From IMG/VR virus record IMGVR_UViG_3300020205_003662, positions 1 to 20,087 of that record: a stretch of 20,087 bases of DNA; one strand, 5' to 3'. Source of the stretch: a virus. Positions 6,869 to 13,705 of the stretch are shown here, piece after piece. The notes beneath the pieces are model-generated. The model was given only the letters and a program-made list of their open reading frames with translations, had not been told where the DNA came from and did not search any database. The translations under genes were made by a program, and so were the position numbers. Positions within the stretch are counted from its first letter, which is position 1; each line of letters opens with the position of its first letter.

Positions 6869-7030
6869 TCACCACTTACTTACTGGACATTTTTGACCAG
6901 GTATTCTCACTTTAAGAGGCATAAAACATCCACATTTTTTACACTGGCGAGTTGGTTTAAAAAAATGCTCACACTGTAGGCAAAGTTTCATACGATCAAT
7001 TGCCTGACGATTTTCATTACTGTCCTGCAT
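6869..7030 (-). CDS. Cys-rich zinc-ribbon-like small protein, 53 aa
   Basis: This short gene starts at ATG 7030, inside the end of the upstream 150-aa gene (14-nt overlap), and stops at TGA 6869. It begins MQDSNENRQAIDRMKLCLQC. Six cysteines (17, 20, 30, 33, 35, 48) form CxxC, then CxxCxC, then a single C, followed by the ending CPVSKW. The arrangement with CGCFMPLKVRIP resembles short CxxC proteins that I recall from T4-like cyanophages and the DUF6171 family, probably binding one or two zinc ions. The target is unknown; small phage zinc ribbons often bind nucleic acid or a host protein. The intact motif spacing and a terminal Trp typical of the family argue that this is a real gene despite its size. 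It stops about 20 nt before the -35 box of the early-type promoter. Confidence 0.75.
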   Translation of the reverse strand: MQDSNENRQAIDRMKLCLQCEHFFKPTRQCKKCGCFMPLKVRIPGQKCPVSKW

Positions 7031-7469
7031 TTAATTCTGCCTCTGCTTGTGCAAATATTTCATCTGGATTATAAGATAACTCAGAAATTAATTCATCTAA
7101 AGAAAAAGTAGATTGAGATACATAATCTTCTACTTTACTTGTAAGAATATCTGCGAGTCTAGTATCTCCTCTTGAAGCATAATACTCTGCAATTGATTTA
7201 ACATCTACTGGATTTGAAGGTGCAGGGGTAGGTTCGAAATTAATATTTTCCACAACTTCTTTTTTTGTAGAAGTTCTTTCATCACCAACAGAAATATTTG
7301 TATTAATTAAAGTTTCTGGTTTTGGAAGAAAATCCTTATCATAATTTGCTGCGGCATTATCAATATCTTCTACAGTATCATTTGGTCGAATTGGAACAAT
7401 TGCCCAAGAATTATCTTCATACTCAACTCTTATTTGAGCAGGCATAATTTCGAGAATAGTATATTTCAT
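7017..7469 (-). CDS. Unknown protein of the virion-module border, 150 aa
   Basis: Not recognised beyond its likely conservation in cyanophages. It begins MKYTILEIMPAQIRVEYEDN. Residues 1-35 look like a small beta sheet (MPAQIRVEYEDNSWAIVPI). A low-complexity linker follows (about residues 60-90, ending FEPTPAPSNPVD), and the C-terminal 60 residues look helical, including SIAEYYASRGDTRLADILTS and a very acidic end. The pattern of beta head, Pro-rich linker and helical tail is common in phage assembly accessory or fibre-chaperone proteins, but I see no specific motif. It lies directly downstream of the glycine-rich adhesin-like gene, separated by a late-type octamer, so it may serve that protein. 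The 53-aa gene overlaps its last 14 nt. Confidence 0.8.
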   Translation of the reverse strand: MKYTILEIMPAQIRVEYEDNSWAIVPIRPNDTVEDIDNAAANYDKDFLPKPETLINTNISVGDERTSTKKEVVENINFEPTPAPSNPVDVKSIAEYYASRGDTRLADILTSKVEDYVSQSTFSLDELISELSYNPDEIFAQAEAELNAGQ

Positions 7470-7492
7470 TAAGAATCAAATTAACTGCAAAA

Positions 7493-7500
7493 TATTTATC
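7493..7500 (-). promoter_or_regulatory. T4-type late promoter-like octamer GATAAATA
   Basis: The minus strand reads GGATAAATATTTTG over the stop codon of the glycine-rich gene. GATAAATA has one mismatch from TATAAATA and lies 24-31 nt upstream of the ATG of the 150-aa gene, the same distance as the exact octamer before the HNH gene. Confidence 0.45.
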
Positions 7501-8548
7501 CTACTCTACCAGCACGAGTTCCTGTGGTAATCCAGGTAACATTACCATTATTGACGACATAAAATCCAGAAAGTCCTCCACCAGTACCACCAGCACCAGC
7601 AGAACCTGCTGTATAGTTTCCACTTGCACCAGTTCCTCCAGTATTTCCAGTTCCTCCAGATGTTCCATATGCACCACCAGTTCCTCCAGTTCCTCCAGTA
7701 CCACCTACACCAGCATTTGTTCCACCAGCTGCACCACCAGCACCACCAAGACCAGATGCTGCAGCACCATCATAACCTTGCCCTCTTCCACCATTACCCC
7801 CAGCACCACCAGCACCACCAGAACTATATCCAGTACCGGACTGTACGCACATACCACAGGAAACAAGCAGGCATCCAGGTAAAAAACTAGTTCCGCAAAA
7901 TCCTGGTTTGCAAGTTATATTCACGTTGAAACCGAAGCGATTGTAACAAGGTTGATTACAATTAGCTGGATTAACACATCCAGTATATCCCTCACCTATA
8001 TCAGTAACAGTAGTAAAAGATCCTTGCCCACCAGTACCACCAACACCACCAATACCACCACCTCCTCCTCCAGAATAAATGGTTCCTTGATTATCAATAG
8101 AAATTGCTGCTCCAGCAAAAATTGCATTACCTCCAGTTCCACTATTAGCAGCACCACCAGCACCCAAAATAGTTCCATTATTCACTAATCTAAATGTTCC
8201 ACTAAATCCAGAAGGAATATTTAAAGCATAATTTGATGTATTTGTTGCACCAACAGTAACTCCAGAATTAATTATTAATCGTTTTGGTGCTGACGATGCC
8301 CATTCTCCAGCAGTAAAATAACTTGATGCATTTACATTTGTAGATGTTGTGGTAATATACTTTATAATTTCGTTGATCGCACCATAAAAATCAGCAAGAC
8401 TTATAGTTCCACTTGTGGGAACATTAGTATTATTTGAAGGAACCAATCCACCATTTCTATAATATTCATTAATTCCAATTGGATTTACACCACCAAATTC
8501 AGTTTGAATACTTCCCAAATCAATAGGTCCAGAAGATGGTAACGCCAT
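7496..8548 (-). CDS. Glycine-rich adhesin-like tail protein with Cys-rich insert, 350 aa
   Basis: Probable receptor-binding or fibre-tip protein. Residues 1-58 (MALPSSGPIDLGSIQTEFGG, then GTISLADFYGA) are a module I recognise at the N-terminus of many marine phage fibre-like proteins, probably for attachment to the particle. Residues 60-128 are Thr/Ser/Asn-rich beta sequence (NSGVTVGATNTSNYALNIPS). Residues 129-177 and 238-326 are extremely glycine-rich (GGGGGGIGGVGG, VGGTGGTGGTGG). T-even gp38 adhesins likewise present glycine-rich loops to the receptor, although the sequences are not evidently homologous. Between the two Gly blocks is a Cys-rich insert, residues 191-234, with eight Cys (191, 197, 201, 213, 218, 226, 231, 234). 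It is last in the baseplate operon and overlaps the S74 fibre gene by 1 nt. A role in host range is inferred. Confidence 0.8.
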   Translation of the reverse strand: MALPSSGPIDLGSIQTEFGGVNPIGINEYYRNGGLVPSNNTNVPTSGTISLADFYGAINEIIKYITTTSTNVNASSYFTAGEWASSAPKRLIINSGVTVGATNTSNYALNIPSGFSGTFRLVNNGTILGAGGAANSGTGGNAIFAGAAISIDNQGTIYSGGGGGGIGGVGGTGGQGSFTTVTDIGEGYTGCVNPANCNQPCYNRFGFNVNITCKPGFCGTSFLPGCLLVSCGMCVQSGTGYSSGGAGGAGGNGGRGQGYDGAAASGLGGAGGAAGGTNAGVGGTGGTGGTGGAYGTSGGTGNTGGTGASGNYTAGSAGAGGTGGGLSGFYVVNNGNVTWITTGTRAGRVG

Positions 8549-9771
8549 TACTTACTTTCCAAATATCCTATTCTTTTTTCTAATTTTTCTATAGTTTTTT
8601 GTTGTTCTTTAATTCCTTCAATCAAAAGTGGAATTAATTTTTCATATTGAACTGTTTTATAATTTTCTCCACTAATTGAATATTCACTTCCATTTTCATC
8701 TTGCCCAATATCAAAAGGAGCAGGAACAACAATTTGAGGAAGAACTGCCTCTACTTCTTGTGCAATAACTCCAACTTGTTCTTTTTTATCGTAATAACCA
8801 TATCCTTCAGCAAGTTTATTACTATTAAATGTAACTCCATTTAATTTTAAAATTTTAGAAAGAGCACTTGAAATAACTTTAATATTTTCTTTAAGTCTTC
8901 TATCCGAATAATATGCAGTAATATTATTTGTTGCACGAATTTCTCCAGCGGTTCCTGATGGTGCCGTACCTACACCAAAAGAACTTACTTGAATATTAGT
9001 CGCAGTTAAAGTATTCGTGCTTGGATTATAAGTTAAATCAGAATCAACTTTAACAAGATTATTACCAGAAGTAGATTCAACAAATGTTACATATCTTGAA
9101 GCATTTGTAGAATCTAAATTTATCCCAATAGAAGTTGCTGATCCAACATTTGCAGAACTAGCATTAATCCATAATGTTGAAGATCCATTTGAAGACAGAA
9201 TTTGACCAGAGGATCCAAGTGAATTTGACCCATCATACAAACCATTAGTAATCTTTAGTGATGAAGCAGTTAAAATTCCAGTTTGAATATTTCCAAATGT
9301 ATTTGTATTTGGATTATAAGTTAAATCAGAATCAACACGAATAATATTGTTTCCCGATGTGGTTTCAACAAAAGTCAAATATCTAGATACATTTGTAGAA
9401 TCTAAATTAGTTCCTACAGAAGTAGCGGATCCTACAGATGCAGAACTAGCATTAATCCATAATGTTGCAGATCCATTTGAAGACAGAATTTGACCAGAAG
9501 CACCTAGAGAAGAAGAGGAATCATATAGTGGTCCAGATATTTTTAAATTTGAGAAAGTGGAAATTCCTGTTGAGTAAGCATTTCCGTTTATATTTCCAGT
9601 TATATTACCATTTACATCACCATTAAGATTACCAGTTACATTACCACTTACATTACCTACTATATTTCCGGTTAAATTACCTATTATACTTCCATTAATT
9701 GTAATATCTCTATTAAATGTTGAACTTTCATTAAATATTACTGATTGTCCAAATATGTTGGGGTTCGTCAT
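8548..9771 (-). CDS. Fibre protein with GN-repeat shaft and C-terminal S74 chaperone, 407 aa
   Basis: Tail or baseplate fibre-like protein. After a short N-terminus (MTNPNIFGQSVIFNESSTFN), residues 27-64 are nine or so tetrapeptide steps of the form GN-hydrophobic-T/S/N (GNLTGNIVGNVSGNVTGN), expected to form a beta-helical trimer shaft. Residues 76-255 hold two copies of a 96-residue module. Residues about 288-407 are the Peptidase_S74 chaperone: YYSDRRLKENI carries the conserved Ser289-Asp290 cleavage site, VGVIAQEVEAVLPQIV is the second signature, and the end is a coiled coil (EGIKEQQKTIEKLEKRIGYLE). The family directs trimer folding and is often released by self-cleavage after the shaft has formed. 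It has a 1-nt gap to the spike-like gene and a 1-nt overlap with the adhesin-like gene, so expression is coupled. Confidence 0.88.
   Translation of the reverse strand: MTNPNIFGQSVIFNESSTFNRDITINGSIIGNLTGNIVGNVSGNVTGNLNGDVNGNITGNINGNAYSTGISTFSNLKISGPLYDSSSSLGASGQILSSNGSATLWINASSASVGSATSVGTNLDSTNVSRYLTFVETTSGNNIIRVDSDLTYNPNTNTFGNIQTGILTASSLKITNGLYDGSNSLGSSGQILSSNGSSTLWINASSANVGSATSIGINLDSTNASRYVTFVESTSGNNLVKVDSDLTYNPSTNTLTATNIQVSSFGVGTAPSGTAGEIRATNNITAYYSDRRLKENIKVISSALSKILKLNGVTFNSNKLAEGYGYYDKKEQVGVIAQEVEAVLPQIVVPAPFDIGQDENGSEYSISGENYKTVQYEKLIPLLIEGIKEQQKTIEKLEKRIGYLESK
9007..9546 (-). repeat. Duplicated 96-residue fibre module (period 288 bp)
   Basis: Copy 1 (9295-9546) and copy 2 (9007-9258) encode nearly identical segments: SLGASGQILSSNGSATLWIN versus SLGSSGQILSSNGSSTLWIN, then SRYLTFVETTSGNN versus SRYVTFVESTSGNN, then VDSDLTYNPNTNT versus VDSDLTYNPSTNT. 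The high identity points to a fairly recent internal duplication that lengthened the fibre, and it may recombine. Confidence 0.9.
9580..9693 (-). repeat. GN-x-T/S/N tetrapeptide repeat (12-bp period)
   Basis: About nine 12-nt steps encode GS-II, GN-LT, GN-IV, GN-VS, GN-VT, GN-LN, GD-VN, GN-IT and GN-IN. The DNA varies in third positions but keeps the frame, as expected for a selected structural repeat. Confidence 0.85.
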
Positions 9772-9772
9772 T

Positions 9773-10324
9773 TTAGAAAAGTCCTATAACTCCACCAGAA
9801 AATTTACTTAATATATCAGCACCAACATAAGTTCCTTCAAATACTTGTTCTATAAATGAAGACCCACTTGGAGTAAGATTTCCCGTTAAGGAATCACAAT
9901 CTGCCTGATTTGCTTGCACTACAAATCTAGATGATTTTATTGTTACTGTCTTACCTGCTGTAATATCTAAATTTTCGTCAGCATCAATGGTAATATTTGC
10001 ACCACGAATGCGAACCTTACCATTCTTTTCTGCCTGAATCCAAATATCACCACTTTTACCAGCAATAAGAATATCAACTCCATTTGCTGATGCTGTTTGA
10101 CCACCAACAATTTCGATTGATTGGTCATTATAGATCTTATAAAGACCTCCTTCAGTTAATCCTGTTACTGAAACATCACCGTTGTTTGTTACACCATAAA
10201 AACTATAGACATCAGTTCCATTTAACCCCATTTGAGGGTTATTCATATCCAATCTAAACTTTGGTCCAAAACATACGAAACTTCTTCCTTGCCAGTTCTG
10301 AACTTCTAGAGGTCTTTCCGCCAT
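9773..10324 (-). CDS. Beta-helix spike-like baseplate protein, 183 aa
   Basis: It begins MAERPLEVQNWQGRSFVCFG. Residues about 80-135 alternate strictly between polar and hydrophobic residues (VDILIAGKSGDIWIQAEKNG, VRIRGANITIDADENLDITA). This is the pattern of the triple-stranded beta-helix needle at the C-terminus of T4 gp5 and of VgrG proteins. The gene lies 1 nt downstream of the OB-fold gp5-like gene, whose product does not end in such a needle. The simplest reading is that the hub spike is built from two polypeptides, with this one as the shaft or a partner. The C-terminal 40 residues (TPSGSSFIEQVFEGTYVGAD) look like a different cap. No PAAR-type metal-binding tip was recognised. Family by structure pattern only. 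Confidence 0.75.
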   Translation of the reverse strand: MAERPLEVQNWQGRSFVCFGPKFRLDMNNPQMGLNGTDVYSFYGVTNNGDVSVTGLTEGGLYKIYNDQSIEIVGGQTASANGVDILIAGKSGDIWIQAEKNGKVRIRGANITIDADENLDITAGKTVTIKSSRFVVQANQADCDSLTGNLTPSGSSFIEQVFEGTYVGADILSKFSGGVIGLF

Positions 10325-10325
10325 T

Positions 10326-12350
10326 TTATGTAATACAATCGATAACTTGTTTGACTTCTCCTTGAAATTCTGGTCTTACAGCAAGAAGTGGTTTGAGAAT
10401 AGCACCAGAACCAGTATTAGAAATTGCAGTAAGAACTGGAAGATCTTTGATACTTGTAGTATTTATCGGTTCAACTTTAATGATACTACCGTCAAAAACT
10501 TGAATATTATAAGTATTTCCCAGATTATCAACTACTTTATCATTTGGTGAATAGTTTTGACCAGGACTTAAAATTTCAATATTTGATACAACATAATCTT
10601 CAATTTCTCCTACAGGATAATTTTCTCCTTCAGAGACAATATAAATTGCAGTAACTACGCCATCTTGAATAACCGATCTTGCAATTGCACCATATCCCTT
10701 ATTACAATTATCAGTAATTTCAATAAATGGAGGAAAATTGTATCCAGATCCACCACTTGTAATAATTGCTCCAATAATACTTGCCGTTCTATTCACACCT
10801 TCTCCAACAACTGATCCAAGAATTGGAATTGCAGAAGCACCAGACCCTTCACTTCCAAAAATACTGATGCTTGGAGCACCACAATTAGTTGGAGGTCCTA
10901 CATAACAACCGCCAAGTGGAGATGAAAATCCAGGAATTGCTGCCGCAGCATTAAAGATATCAAATCCACCAACAATTCCAGCGATACCTTCTAATGGATT
11001 TCCAGATGATAATGCTGCCGAAGCAATTGAAGATGCTACATTCGCAACATCCATAATTTTTTTTAAATTTGGACCTGGAGAATTTGTAGGACCTTTTCCA
11101 ATTGTCCAGACATTTACTGGTGCTTGATTGTTTGTTGCCTTTGAATTACAATTTACTAATTCTGAAAGACCACCAATAATATCTGGACTATTTCGAATCG
11201 TATCACTTACACTAAATCCAGAGAAGAATTTGAGTATATTTGATATTCCCGAAATTGCAGTTGAAAGACCACTCTCAACTGCACCAATAATATTATTTAC
11301 TAAAGAACCAGTAACCTGATCCGATACACAAGATACAAAATTTGCAACATTATCAACCATCGAAGTTAGAATATTTTTAATAATATCTCCAAGTCCGTTT
11401 ATAATACTATTTGTTACGCAAGGTATTGCATCTTGTAATTTCTTAACTGGATCTATCATTGCAGTTTGTGCTGCAACTCCTGCTAAATGTGCAGTAACAG
11501 GATTACCAGTTGCTGCTAGAACGGTATTATAAACTGATTCGTATAAAAGTTTAAGTCCCTTGTTCAGAATTGGAGTTAATGCTTTAAATAAACCTCCAAC
11601 CATTCCTCCAACTAAACCGCTTGTTATCTTTTTGATTTTTTCAGTAACAAGATCAATTTTTTCGGCAATAAGATTTTTAATAAAATCAATTCCATCCGCA
11701 ATAAAAGTTTTTGCATCTTGAATAAACTTAAGAAGATTATTGATTTCTGTTGATATTTTTTGAATTGTAGATCCAGGTCCTGTAATTGCGTTTATTTGAT
11801 CACCAATACCCCTAAAGTATGAAATCTCGTTCGAACCAATTTGCGGTGCCTGTGCTGGAGCAACATATCTTGGAGATTTTTGAGCATCTACATTCTGTTC
11901 AGACGACTCACCTTTTGGTAATGTTCCATTTGGAGGTTTAATTTTATCAGTATATCCAGTAAAAGGACTAAATGGTCCAGTATAATCTTTAGAAGGAACT
12001 TGACTGGTTCTTCCAAATGTTGCTAAAATAACTGGTATTTGCCCATTATCTCCATCTAAAAAGAAACCAAATACAATATCAGAAGGAGAAAGTTTTACAT
12101 CTGTTGCTTGGTTTGCTGCACCTGACCCTGAAGTTGTGGGAATCAGAACTTGTGCCCAAGGAAGATCTTCATCAGCAAGTTCTACTGTATTGTAAGGATG
12201 ATACCCCATAATACGAACTTTATATCTATTTCCCCAACCACCACCATTTATTTGAGCACCATGAGCACTTTCTGGTGGAATTTGCCCAATCCACCATCTA
12301 AACCCATCTCGTCCTAAAAAGTTACTTTTGAGTAATGATTCGTCTATCAT
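10326..12350 (-). CDS. 5: Baseplate central spike/hub OB-fold protein, gp5-like, 674 aa
   Basis: The N-terminus MIDESLLKSNFLGRDGFRWW, then YKVRIMGYHPYNTVELADEDLPWAQV and GFFLDGDNGQIPVILATFG (residues about 1-115), is the gp5-type OB-fold that sits on the gp27 trimer in T4. What follows differs from T4: I see no lysozyme domain. Residues about 190-480 instead form a long run of amphipathic and hydrophobic helices rich in Gly/Ala/Ile (SGLVGGMVGGLFKALTPILN). Residues about 515-640 are beta-rich with ITSGGSGYNFPPFIEI and similar turns, and at least seven Cys are scattered through the middle. The ATGA overlap with the gp27-like gene puts it directly downstream of its expected structural partner, as hub genes should be. 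I am confident of the OB-fold and less sure that the C-terminal part is hub rather than tape-measure-like. Confidence 0.82.
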   Translation of the reverse strand: MIDESLLKSNFLGRDGFRWWIGQIPPESAHGAQINGGGWGNRYKVRIMGYHPYNTVELADEDLPWAQVLIPTTSGSGAANQATDVKLSPSDIVFGFFLDGDNGQIPVILATFGRTSQVPSKDYTGPFSPFTGYTDKIKPPNGTLPKGESSEQNVDAQKSPRYVAPAQAPQIGSNEISYFRGIGDQINAITGPGSTIQKISTEINNLLKFIQDAKTFIADGIDFIKNLIAEKIDLVTEKIKKITSGLVGGMVGGLFKALTPILNKGLKLLYESVYNTVLAATGNPVTAHLAGVAAQTAMIDPVKKLQDAIPCVTNSIINGLGDIIKNILTSMVDNVANFVSCVSDQVTGSLVNNIIGAVESGLSTAISGISNILKFFSGFSVSDTIRNSPDIIGGLSELVNCNSKATNNQAPVNVWTIGKGPTNSPGPNLKKIMDVANVASSIASAALSSGNPLEGIAGIVGGFDIFNAAAAIPGFSSPLGGCYVGPPTNCGAPSISIFGSEGSGASAIPILGSVVGEGVNRTASIIGAIITSGGSGYNFPPFIEITDNCNKGYGAIARSVIQDGVVTAIYIVSEGENYPVGEIEDYVVSNIEILSPGQNYSPNDKVVDNLGNTYNIQVFDGSIIKVEPINTTSIKDLPVLTAISNTGSGAILKPLLAVRPEFQGEVKQVIDCIT

Positions 12351-13705
12351 TTAGTATTAGTTCCGTAACGACCGAATGTGTCTCTAATGAGTTTCATCGA
12401 AGTATATGATCCTCCAGTATCAAAATGATGACAAAGTTCCTTAATCATATATAGACCACTTTGCTCACTATCAAATTCTTTTCCTTTACTTCCACTAATC
12501 TTTGGAAACTGACATTCAATAATATCACCTGCTCTTAAGTTAGTATTTGATGGAACAGTCATACTTAAGGTTTGAGTGAACATAATATTATATCTCATAA
12601 TTGCTTGAGATTGATAAAATGCAGGATTTGCATTTGAATCATAAGATACATCCTTATCTAAAGTTCCGATATCAAGAATTTGAGTTAAAATTCTTGAGGG
12701 AATATCTCCAAGATCTTGATTTGCACCATTTGCAATTTTCGGAAGAACTAAATCCTGCCCCAAATTTTTTGTTTTGGAAACATAATCACTCAATTTAAAA
12801 ATACCTTGCTGCTCTGGAGTGAAGTTCCAATCTAATGGATTAAAAAACATTCTAAAACTAGAGTATGTTCCTAATCTTAATTTTTCAAGAAGATTTTGAT
12901 TTCTGCTTGTAGAATATTGTAGAATATTAAAATCATTATCTCTTTCAGCTCCAGATTGATTAACATCAGTAAAAGTATAAGAAAACTTTTGATCATTAAA
13001 AGATTTTCTTGGTTCTTGAGTAATCAGTCCGTCAATAGATCTAAAATTAAATCCATCTTGAGTTTGATAAAAGAAATATCCAGCAGTAGCATCTGTTGAA
13101 CTTTTAGGAACTCCTTTTGATGCTAACCACACAAGAATTGTGAACGGTTTTCTTCGATTACCAATAAAACCATAACTATTTTGAGTTTGATCTATTTGAT
13201 TTATTTTATCAGTTTTTAAGTATTCAGTAATGATGTCTCTTACTGAAGTATCAATTGTTGAACTGGTTGGATATTTTTTTGGAACTCTTACAGTTTCATT
13301 CGTAATTGTTTCTCTTGAAACTAGATTAAGAGTAAAACTTTCTCTTAAAGTATCACTAATAACATTTGTAATACTTGAAACATAAAGATAGTCCTTTGGA
13401 TCTGTTGCAAAATCTAATCCAGGATTTGTTGAAGAGTTTCCTGCAATTTTTATCGAAACTCTTTCTCCACCACGAAGAGGAAGACCATTATAAACAGACT
13501 GAAAGTTTCCATCTGGATTACCTTCGTTGTCTGGAGACTGAACAGTATCTCCAGTATTTGCAATAACTATTTTTGCAGTAATTGTAGGAGAGAATATGTC
13601 TTCATAATAATCAATTGATGCTGCACCAAGTTTCAGATCAACCGTTCTTTTTTGATCATTTGATTCTATTGTAAGTTGTTCGTATATTGATTTTTTAGTA
13701 GACAT
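12347..13705 (-). CDS. 27: Baseplate hub protein, gp27-like, 452 aa
   Basis: It begins MSTKKSIYEQLTIESNDQKR. Residues 20-110 form an early beta-rich tube-like domain (DYYEDIFSPTITAKIVIANT, GGERVSIKIAGNSS). A second beta domain (FTLNLVSRETITNETVRVPK) and an alpha-beta section (KPFTILVWLASKGVP...GYFFYQTQDGFNFRSIDG) follow, with a third beta region near the end (SMTVPSNTNLRAGDIIECQF). This order, including the 'FxNRxxxI' turn and the late 'LRAGDIIECQFP', matches how I know gp27/gpD-type tail hubs, which form the trimeric ring between tube and spike. Length is close to T4 gp27 (about 390). It overlaps the gp5-like gene by 4 nt and the hydrolase gene by 1 nt. Assignment is by fold pattern and synteny, not by strong sequence identity. 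Confidence 0.7.
   Translation of the reverse strand: MSTKKSIYEQLTIESNDQKRTVDLKLGAASIDYYEDIFSPTITAKIVIANTGDTVQSPDNEGNPDGNFQSVYNGLPLRGGERVSIKIAGNSSTNPGLDFATDPKDYLYVSSITNVISDTLRESFTLNLVSRETITNETVRVPKKYPTSSTIDTSVRDIITEYLKTDKINQIDQTQNSYGFIGNRRKPFTILVWLASKGVPKSSTDATAGYFFYQTQDGFNFRSIDGLITQEPRKSFNDQKFSYTFTDVNQSGAERDNDFNILQYSTSRNQNLLEKLRLGTYSSFRMFFNPLDWNFTPEQQGIFKLSDYVSKTKNLGQDLVLPKIANGANQDLGDIPSRILTQILDIGTLDKDVSYDSNANPAFYQSQAIMRYNIMFTQTLSMTVPSNTNLRAGDIIECQFPKISGSKGKEFDSEQSGLYMIKELCHHFDTGGSYTSMKLIRDTFGRYGTNTK

Noticed and set aside
7624-7890. 88-codon plus-strand frame rich in His and Gln
   Set aside because: It is the mirror of the glycine-rich coding tract (repeated ACCACC) and has low complexity with no ribosome site.
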